Assembly (NCBI RefSeq): GCF_947495715.1
Contig: NZ_CANLZU010000019.1
Span: 40,727-104,726 of the forward strand
Direction: 5' to 3'
Source of the DNA: an uncultured Oceanisphaera sp.
GTDB lineage: Bacteria > Pseudomonadota > Gammaproteobacteria > Enterobacterales > Aeromonadaceae
DNA length: 64,000 nt
Part shown: piece by piece, positions 58,467 to 64,000 of the stretch
How the letters are laid out: each line of letters begins with the position of its first letter
Numbering within the stretch: the stretch's first letter is position 1
Notes under the pieces: generated by a model
Seen by the model: only the letters and a program-made list of their open reading frames with translations
Told to the model about the DNA's origin: nothing
Databases searched by the model: none
Made by a program: the position numbers and the translations under genes

Positions 58467-59807
58467 CTAGACAATTTGTACCGCGATACGGTGACAGGCG
58501 TTGTTGAGGTACCCTCTGGGGTTCCAGCCCGGCACCACCATGGGTTGTGCCTTGCCTTCGCTGTCGACGGCTCTGGCCCAGATTTCGTAATAGCCTTTTT
58601 CCGGAAAGCTCAGCTCGCTGTTCCAGTGTTGCCAGGCCAGTCGGTTGGCCGGGGCTTTTAGATCCGCCTTTTGCCAGGTAACGCCAAAGTCGATGGAAAC
58701 ATGCAGCTCGGTCACTTCCAGATCGCCGGCCCAGGCGTGACCGCGCACCAGCAGAGACTCTCCCTGCGGATGGTTGATGCCGGTTTTGGGGAAGGTGATC
58801 AGCGATTTCACCGGCATGGATTCGATGATTTCCATGTCTTCATTAGGTACCTGGGTGCCCGGAGCCACCGGATATTTGGGCACACTATAAGACGGGGCCG
58901 CCATCTTGTTGCCATCATGCACCTGATTACGGACCACGATTTTATTCAGCCACTTGCCCGACACCGAGCCGGGCCAGCCGCCACAGACCAGACGCAACGG
59001 GTGACCATTCAGCACCGGAATATCTTCATCATTCATGGCCCAGGCGATCAGGGTTTCGTCTTCCAGCGCTTTTGACATGGGCACGCCACGAGAGATGGCG
59101 GCTTTGGCCGGGTCGCCGCTGGGATGAAGATCCGCACCGTAATAACCGATATAGACCGCATCCTGCTTGATGCCACAGGCTTCCAGCACATCTCTCAGCC
59201 GAACACCGGTATAGCGGGGGCAGGCAATGGCCCCGGTTGTCCACTGGTTGCCGCTGGCGGCGGGCACAAATTCACTGCGGCCATTGCCACCACATTCCAC
59301 CACCAGCTGATAGGTATGATGCTTGAAGCGGGATTTCAGCTCGGCCAGGGTGAAGGTGGTGGGTTTTTCACAAGACTCACCGGCGATCTCTAGGGTCCAG
59401 GTGGCCGGGTCCAGCGCCTTTACATTCGGCAGCAGCCCGTTGTTGCGTACAAACATGTGCTTGGCCGGAGTCACCTCGTCATCCAGCAGGTGAGGGGGAG
59501 TTTCGGCGTTGATCGGCCGGTCGTTGAGAATGGTCAGGCCTTCCTTGCCCGGTATGGAAAACGGTTCGTCGGACTGGGCGAAGGCGGCGGGAATCAAACC
59601 GGCCGGCATGTTGTTGGCGAAGGGAATGCTGGCACCAATGGCGGTGGCCATGGCCAGCAGGCCGCCCCGCTTGAGAAAGCCCCGGCGGCTGCCCGCATCG
59701 GTTTCTCGATCCCATACCAGCTCATCGGCTTTGATGGGGTCTTCGGCGTAGAGTTCGTGCAAGCCTCGGCTGGGCTGCTTGTTTTTGCTGTTTGGGTCGT
59801 TTGCCAT
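58467..59807 (-). CDS. Molybdopterin subunit of periplasmic sulfite dehydrogenase (SorA/SoxC family)
   Basis: A 446-residue enzyme of the sulfite oxidase family. A Tat signal (SRRGFLKRGGLLAMATAIGA) marks cofactor-loaded export. The molybdenum-ligating Cys is in LVVECGGNGRSEF; further signatures are CPRYTGVRLRDVLEACG and LVCGGWPGSVSGKWL. The C-terminal Mo-Co dimerisation domain follows (LLVRGHAWAGDLEVTELHVS). It oxidises sulfite or a sulfane intermediate to sulfate. SoxC versus SorA cannot be decided by eye, but the small monohaem partner and lack of other sox genes favour a SorAB-type enzyme. Confidence 0.88.
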   Translation of the reverse strand: MANDPNSKNKQPSRGLHELYAEDPIKADELVWDRETDAGSRRGFLKRGGLLAMATAIGASIPFANNMPAGLIPAAFAQSDEPFSIPGKEGLTILNDRPINAETPPHLLDDEVTPAKHMFVRNNGLLPNVKALDPATWTLEIAGESCEKPTTFTLAELKSRFKHHTYQLVVECGGNGRSEFVPAASGNQWTTGAIACPRYTGVRLRDVLEACGIKQDAVYIGYYGADLHPSGDPAKAAISRGVPMSKALEDETLIAWAMNDEDIPVLNGHPLRLVCGGWPGSVSGKWLNKIVVRNQVHDGNKMAAPSYSVPKYPVAPGTQVPNEDMEIIESMPVKSLITFPKTGINHPQGESLLVRGHAWAGDLEVTELHVSIDFGVTWQKADLKAPANRLAWQHWNSELSFPEKGYYEIWARAVDSEGKAQPMVVPGWNPRGYLNNACHRIAVQIV

Positions 59808-59966
59808 TGTTTCTCTCCTTGGGCGCTGTTGGCGCCGAGCCTGATCCTGAGTGACTGCAGCCTAACAAATAGCCGCATGTTGCCGATATGTAAATCTTGT
59901 TTGGTTGCGATCCGCATCATATTAATTTTTATGATGAATTATGCGTATTTGACTACTGTGTGTGCA

Positions 59967-59995
59967 TATACAGTCAGGCCCCCTTTTCCTATAAT
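59967..59995 (+). promoter_or_regulatory. Probable btuB promoter
   Basis: TATAAT (59990-59995) with a weak -35 (TATACA, 59967-59972) 17 bases upstream. The predicted start near 60002 sits at the beginning of the riboswitch. Confidence 0.55.
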
Positions 59996-60005
59996 GCCCC
60001 CCGCT

Positions 60006-60204
60006 TTGGTGCCGACAGGCATAAACGGGAATCCGGTGCAAATCCGGAGCTGGCGCGCAGCGGTAATAAGGAACGAACACGACACGGGTTCATCCCAGGC
60101 ACTGCTCAATCAAAAATGGGTGGGAAGTCGTCGTCTAGGTGGGCATGGCCCGAGCCTTCAAGCCCGAATACCTGCCAAAGAGCCAACAGGAATGGCCTGT
60201 TGGC
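60006..60204 (+). promoter_or_regulatory. Cobalamin riboswitch upstream of btuB
   Basis: The aptamer core shows CGGGAATCCGGTGCAAATCC, then GGAGCTGGCGCGCAGCGGTA, and closes with the B12-box-like AGCCCGAATACCTGCC (60161-60176). A GCCAACAGG / CCTGTTGGC hairpin (60182-60204) follows, with no T-run, so control of translation is more likely than termination. Adenosylcobalamin should lower btuB expression. Confidence 0.92.
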
Positions 60205-60230
60205 GATCACTACGCGATTTAGGGAAGAAC

Positions 60231-62039
60231 ATGTCCAAAAAGTTGTTGGCAGTAGCCTTGCTGCCATGGGCCGCCTTTGCTCAGAATTCATCAGACTCCA
60301 CCAATATCACCATCTACAACCGGGTCGAGCAGCCTAGAGCCACCGTACTAGCACCGGTAGAAGTGATCACCGCTAAAGAAATTCGTCAGCGTAACGTCAA
60401 GTCCTTGCCAGATGCTCTTCGCTACTTGCCGGGTATCGATATTGGTCAGAATGGCGGCCGAGGCCAGTTGGCCAGTGTTTTTATCCGGGGAGCAGAATCA
60501 GATCACACTTTGATGTTGGTTGATGGGGTTCGCATGACTAGAAGCGTGGTCGGCGGAGCAGATTTCAACCAATTCCCCGTCGCGTTGATTGAGCGTATTG
60601 AGTATATCCGGGGGCCACGTGCCGCTATCTATGGCTCCGATGCCATTGGAGGGGTGATTAACATCATAACCAAAGGACAGCAGGGCGATGACCTGAACCT
60701 GATTGACGTGGGAATCGGTAGTCGGGGGTACCAGCAAGCAACGGGGCTGAGCTCGCTGGCTGTTAGTGATTCAACCCACGTGAAAGCCGCTATCAGCTAT
60801 GAGGCTGAAGATGGCTATAACGTACATCCTGACTGGGCCAGCCCTAGTACAGAGCACGGGTTTCGAGGTAAGTCAGGGATGCTTAACTTGAATCATGATG
60901 TTAACCAGTATTGGCGGGCTTTTGGAGCAGTCCGAAAGTATGAAAATAAGGTTGAATATGATGGTTTTGGTTCTCTTTTAGAAAGAGATGTGGAAGCTTT
61001 GGATGCAAGTGGCGGTGTTGAATATCGTAACGAGCATTACCGCAGTGAGCTAACTTATGGCTACGGGCGACAATATGATTATGATCATGCCCCTGAAGTG
61101 GACAAGAGGTCGGGGTCTTTATTATTCATCCGCCAGCACAATGCCACTTGGTTGAATACCATTAAACCAGCTAACGATTGGACGCTTAACCTAGGCATAG
61201 ATTGGCGTCGAGAGCAGGTACTGCCTGGAACCAACAATAATTCTGCAAACAGAGAACGTGACAATGAGGCTGCGTTCGTGACGCTGATGTGGGCTCCAGC
61301 ACCTTGGTTCCTGGAAGGTAGTGTTCGAGCAGATGATAACGAGCAATTTGGCACACATAATACCTGGCAGTTGGCACTCGGGCGTGCATTGAGCGATGAG
61401 GTTACCGTGTCACTTGGCGCAGGAACTGCTTTTAAGGCGCCGACCTTCTATCATCTATATGGGTTTGCTGGTAATCCTGATCTGGTACCTGAAGAGTCAG
61501 AATACTGGGAAGCAAGTATCAAAGGTAATCACGAGTCGTTTCAGTGGCGAGTATCAGCCTACCGCAATCTTATCGATCAAATCATAGTGGCTGAAGAAGT
61601 CGGAAATTTTGTTTATCTGAACAAAAATATCAACCAAGCTGACATTAAAGGTTTGGAATTTGAGTTGGGGTTTGATACTGGACCTATTCGGCATGACTTG
61701 ACGCTCGAATATCTAGATGCGAACAATGAGGAGCTGGATCGTCAATTGGCCCGTCGTGCCAAGCATAAGGCTAAATGGCAGGGCGGTGTTGCATTTGGTG
61801 ATACAGAGGTCGCACTTAGCTATCTGTATCAAGGGGAGCGTTTTGATGCGGACTCTGAATTTTCTGACACTATTAACCCCAGTTACAGTCTCTGGGATCT
61901 TGCATTGGTACAGCATCTAACTCCCAACCTTGAGTTGCGTGGTCGAATCGCTAACCTCTTCGATAAAGAATATGAGCTGGCATCCGGTTATCCGGCGGCA
62001 GAAAGAGCTTACTATTTGAACGCGAGTTACCGCTTCTGA
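60231..62039 (+). CDS. btuB: TonB-dependent vitamin B12 outer-membrane receptor
   Basis: A 602-residue beta-barrel receptor (E. coli 614). A short signal peptide (SKKLLAVALLPWAAFAQ) is followed by a TonB-box-like stretch (TNITIYNRVEQPRATVLAP) and a plug with RYLPGIDIGQNGGRGQLASV and YIRGPRAAIYGSDAIGGVIN. The last residue is Phe, as required for barrel assembly. AGGGAAG precedes the ATG at 60231. The riboswitch upstream confirms the role. Mid-gene base use is more AT-rich than neighbours. Confidence 0.95.
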   Translation: MSKKLLAVALLPWAAFAQNSSDSTNITIYNRVEQPRATVLAPVEVITAKEIRQRNVKSLPDALRYLPGIDIGQNGGRGQLASVFIRGAESDHTLMLVDGVRMTRSVVGGADFNQFPVALIERIEYIRGPRAAIYGSDAIGGVINIITKGQQGDDLNLIDVGIGSRGYQQATGLSSLAVSDSTHVKAAISYEAEDGYNVHPDWASPSTEHGFRGKSGMLNLNHDVNQYWRAFGAVRKYENKVEYDGFGSLLERDVEALDASGGVEYRNEHYRSELTYGYGRQYDYDHAPEVDKRSGSLLFIRQHNATWLNTIKPANDWTLNLGIDWRREQVLPGTNNNSANRERDNEAAFVTLMWAPAPWFLEGSVRADDNEQFGTHNTWQLALGRALSDEVTVSLGAGTAFKAPTFYHLYGFAGNPDLVPEESEYWEASIKGNHESFQWRVSAYRNLIDQIIVAEEVGNFVYLNKNINQADIKGLEFELGFDTGPIRHDLTLEYLDANNEELDRQLARRAKHKAKWQGGVAFGDTEVALSYLYQGERFDADSEFSDTINPSYSLWDLALVQHLTPNLELRGRIANLFDKEYELASGYPAAERAYYLNASYRF

Positions 62040-62044
62040 GCAGG

Positions 62045-62146
62045 CGCTGACAGGATACAGTTAAGCCGACCGTTGGCGGCATGGATGCCGCCGTCGAGCT
62101 TACATGGATGTACTTGCAGCGAGTCGGCGTACTGTGCCTGTCAGCG
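62045..62146 (+). repeat. Three-stem intergenic repeat, copy 6
   Basis: An outer stem CGCTGACAGG..ACAGT / ACTGTGCCTGTCAGCG, continued by GCCGAC / GTCGGC, encloses hairpins GGCGGCATGGATGCCGCC and TACATGGATGTA, with linker CGAGCT and tail CTTGCAGCGAG. Lies directly after the btuB stop. Confidence 0.85.
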
Positions 62147-62175
62147 ACAGGGCACCAGCGCAAACCATCTACTCT

Positions 62176-62203
62176 AAAGCCGGCCTTCGCGCCGGCTTTT
62201 TCA
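62176..62203 (+). terminator. Rho-independent terminator between btuB and murI
   Basis: An AAAGCCGGC / GCCGGCTTTTT stem with a CTTCGC loop. It separates btuB from murI transcription. Confidence 0.88.
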
Positions 62204-62292
62204 TATCCGCCTTTGGCGCTATGATACTGCCCTTGCACAGCGAGGGCTGGCCTTGCAGATTAAGGGCAGGCTCTGCATAGAAAGGGTAGACA

Positions 62293-63123
62293 GTGGCAAA
62301 CATTCTTATCTTCGACTCCGGCATGGGCGGTCTGTCCGTCTATCGCGAGGTCAGCAGGACCCTGCCGGGTCATCAATACCTGTACCTGTTCGATAACGCC
62401 TGCTTCCCCTATGGCGAGCTGAGCGAGTCGCGGCTGGTTGAGCGGGTCGTCGAGCTGTTCGAAGCCTTCGTGGCGCGCTACCCCGTCGATATCGCCATTA
62501 TCGCCTGCAATACCGCCAGCACCCATGTGCTGCCAACACTGCGCGAGAGACTGCACATCCCGGTGGTGGGGGTGGTACCGGCCATCAAGCCCGCCGCCGA
62601 ATACAGCCGCCAGCATCAGCAAACTCACTCCTTAGCCGGCGAATCGGGCCATATCGGCCTGCTGGCCACGCCGGGCACCGTGTCTCGCCGCTATACCGCC
62701 GAGTTGATCCAGAATTTTGCCGCCGATCTAAAAGTGTCTTTGCTGGGCACCACAGAGCTGGTGAAAATGGCGGAAGACAAACTCTCGGGTCAGTCGGTCG
62801 ACACGCGTCGCCTGGAGCAGATACTGGCGCCCTGGCGTGGGCCGAAAGGGCCGGACACCATAGTGCTGGGTTGCACTCATTTTCCGCTGCTGGCAGACGA
62901 AGTCAGCCTCTGTCTTCCCAAGGCCAGGCTTATCGATTCCGGAGCGGCCATCGCTCGTCGAGTCTCCACTTTGTTGTTAGAGGAGACATCTACTCGAAGG
63001 GGGGCGGGCTGTCATGATGGGAAGGGACTGCTTTTCTGTACCCGGTTAACGGAAAAGTCCCGGCAGCAGGCCGGGACTTTTACTAACGAAGGCTTCGGTG
63101 AACTCAGGGAGTTCAGGCTCTAG
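62293..63123 (+). CDS. murI: Glutamate racemase
   Basis: A 276-residue cofactor-independent racemase that makes D-glutamate for peptidoglycan. Two catalytic cysteines are in IIACNTASTHVLP and VLGCTHFPLL; FDSGMGGLSVYREV is the typical start. The start codon is GTG (62293) with a weak AGGG upstream. It follows btuB, as in E. coli. Confidence 0.96.
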   Translation: MANILIFDSGMGGLSVYREVSRTLPGHQYLYLFDNACFPYGELSESRLVERVVELFEAFVARYPVDIAIIACNTASTHVLPTLRERLHIPVVGVVPAIKPAAEYSRQHQQTHSLAGESGHIGLLATPGTVSRRYTAELIQNFAADLKVSLLGTTELVKMAEDKLSGQSVDTRRLEQILAPWRGPKGPDTIVLGCTHFPLLADEVSLCLPKARLIDSGAAIARRVSTLLLEETSTRRGAGCHDGKGLLFCTRLTEKSRQQAGTFTNEGFGELREFRL

Positions 63124-63147
63124 GCCCCTCAGAACTCACATCAGCTC

Positions 63148-63618
63148 TCAGGGCTGAGCCTGATCACTACCCTCTTCTTCATCTTTACGCTCATTGGCTT
63201 CTCTGACCTTCAGCGTGCGCTGCTGAAACTCCGAGTCGTTCAGCGCCTGCTGAGCCGACTGTGCCGCGTCACTGGGCATCTCTACAAAACCGAAGCCACG
63301 GCGCTTGCCGGTGTGCTTGTCTTTCATCAGCCGGACCGATAACACCTGGCCAAAGCCCTCGAACAATGCTCTTACCGACGCCTCGTTGGCCCGGTAGGGC
63401 AGATTGCCTACATATAAGGTAGTAGTTGGAATGACTTCAGGCTCGGGGGAGCGGGTGAGCAAGGGGACGATCAGCCCTCCCAGCAGCAAGCCAAGCGCAA
63501 AAAGGATGGCGGGAGTCAGTGAAGGCGCAGTCCAGGCAATAAAAAAATAACCGGCCAAGGCCAGCACAAGGGCAAACAAGGCAGACTGAATATAAACAGG
63601 ATACTGGGATAACTTCAT
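63148..63618 (-). CDS. Membrane-anchored RNA-binding protein (RRM domain)
   Basis: 156 residues. Two N-terminal membrane helices (residues ~12-30 and ~36-55) are followed by a single RRM with RNP2 LYVGNLPY and RNP1 KRRGFGFVEM, and a charged tail ending EEEGSDQAQP. Small bacterial RRM proteins bind RNA, but the membrane anchor is unusual; target unknown. It is convergent with murI and divergent from the rRNA promoter at the window's end. Confidence 0.88.
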   Translation of the reverse strand: MKLSQYPVYIQSALFALVLALAGYFFIAWTAPSLTPAILFALGLLLGGLIVPLLTRSPEPEVIPTTTLYVGNLPYRANEASVRALFEGFGQVLSVRLMKDKHTGKRRGFGFVEMPSDAAQSAQQALNDSEFQQRTLKVREANERKDEEEGSDQAQP

Positions 63619-64000
63619 CGGCAGTCCAATCTCAAAGTGGATGAATATGTAGGGTATGTGAGCCTATGAACAATAGAGTCCATGTCATCGATAACAGCAT
63701 AGCTTCAATTGAGCTATGTAGAGTAATGATGGAGTGCGGCAAGCGCCATAAATGTGATCTTGAATCCTTAAATTCCTCACCGCTGCTCGATAAATGACCG
63801 CAAAGATAATTATGATGCCTCCCTGTGTGAGTAACTCTGTGGTTAAGCTGTGTTTTTGCTGGGTGTTTAGGCTGTTGGCCACCAAAGGCCTGTTTTTGTC
63901 AAAAAAGCCCTTGCGCAAAATCAGCGGTTCCCTATAATGCGCATCCACTGACACGGGGCAACACGCCAACGGTCACAAGGGTTTGAAACGAACAAAACAA
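63619..64000. other. Gap leading into an rRNA operon
   Basis: No gene is supported. The left part has a small AT-rich palindrome (about 63701-63720, ATAGCT...AGCTAT) near where the RRM gene promoter should be. The right part is the rRNA P1 promoter and the first ~55 bases of its leader. No tRNA is seen. Confidence 0.75.
63888..63945 (+). promoter_or_regulatory. rRNA operon P1-like promoter
   Basis: An A-rich UP-like tract (TTTTTGTCAAAAAA) precedes TTGCGC (63911-63916), a 16-base spacer and TATAAT (63933-63938), then the GCGC discriminator. CCCTATAATGCGC and CACTGACACGG match the E. coli rrnB P1 start region as I recall it. btuB-murI-rrn is the E. coli rrnB order. Confidence 0.85.

Larger units (their letters stand above)
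59808..60230. other. Divergent control region between sulfite dehydrogenase and btuB
   Basis: Holds the sorA-like ribosome site (AAGGAGA on the minus strand), an AT-rich promoter zone, a TATAAT (59990-59995), the cobalamin riboswitch and the btuB ribosome site. No gene was found in it; the long open frame across it is a continuation of the btuB frame. Confidence 0.75.

Noticed and set aside
59457..60230. Upstream extension of the btuB frame
   Set aside because: It runs antisense through the sulfite dehydrogenase gene and through the riboswitch; the ATG at 60231 has a ribosome site and signal peptide.
63685..63969. 94-codon minus-strand open frame
   Set aside because: It overlaps the rRNA promoter, has no family resemblance and no clear ribosome site.

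Overview
The window looks like the chromosome of a marine or brackish gammaproteobacterium close to Aeromonadaceae (Oceanimonas/Oceanisphaera/Zobellella type). This rests on gene order (rpmB-rpmG-mutM-coaD, kbl-tdh, ubiC-ubiA-lexA, zapB-rraA-hslU-hslV-ftsN-argS-priA-rpmE, btuB-murI-rrn) and on GC-rich coding sequence; the genus is an inference. No phage, insertion sequence, CRISPR array or tRNA was seen.

Layout. 0-2.4 kb: 3' part of radC, ribosomal proteins L28 and L33, mutM and coaD. 2.5-18.6 kb: lipopolysaccharide core and surface-glycan locus with heptosyltransferases, Kdo transferase, Kdo kinase, an O-acyltransferase, hldD, and a visibly AT-rich insert (about 10.7-15.9 kb) of WavE-like, nucleotidyltransferase, kinase-fusion, phosphatase, glycosyltransferase and acetyltransferase genes. 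18.7-27.4 kb: TetR-type regulator, threonine catabolism (kbl-tdh) and a complete branched-chain amino acid ABC transporter (livK-H-M-G-F). 27.4-31.3 kb: glpE-glpG, a FliL-like protein, ubiC-ubiA and lexA with two SOS boxes. 31.9-40.1 kb: an aa3-type cytochrome c oxidase operon with its assembly factors (coxB-ctaD-ctaG-coxC, SURF1, ctaA, ctaB, SCO) in the order I recall from Pseudomonas. 40.2-52.6 kb: MATE pump, trmL, fieF, cysE, then the zapB to rpmE housekeeping block, with a probable heat-shock promoter before hslV. 52.6-58 kb: secreted nuclease, malic enzyme, trmA, a cobalamin-adenosyltransferase-like protein and an orphan lipoprotein. 58-64 kb: periplasmic sulfite dehydrogenase (sorAB-like), a cobalamin riboswitch driving btuB, murI, a membrane-anchored RRM protein, and finally an rRNA operon P1 promoter at the right edge.

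Functional links. Sulfite dehydrogenase would pass electrons to cytochrome c, and the aa3 oxidase in the same window could take them on. The cobalamin riboswitch, BtuB and the adenosyltransferase-like protein suggest cobalamin salvage. The core-glycan genes, with WaaA and KdkA both present, suggest a core carrying a phosphorylated Kdo.

The most unusual non-coding feature is a family of about 100-bp intergenic elements. Six copies were found (21914-22007, 22102-22201, 23567-23655, 31666-31769, 54853-54955, 62045-62146). They share a three-stem fold, an outer stem enclosing two hairpins, whose arms differ in sequence between copies but stay complementary. A second repeat type, GGGGTGA/GGGGTAA heptamer arrays facing their own complement, sits in two gene gaps.
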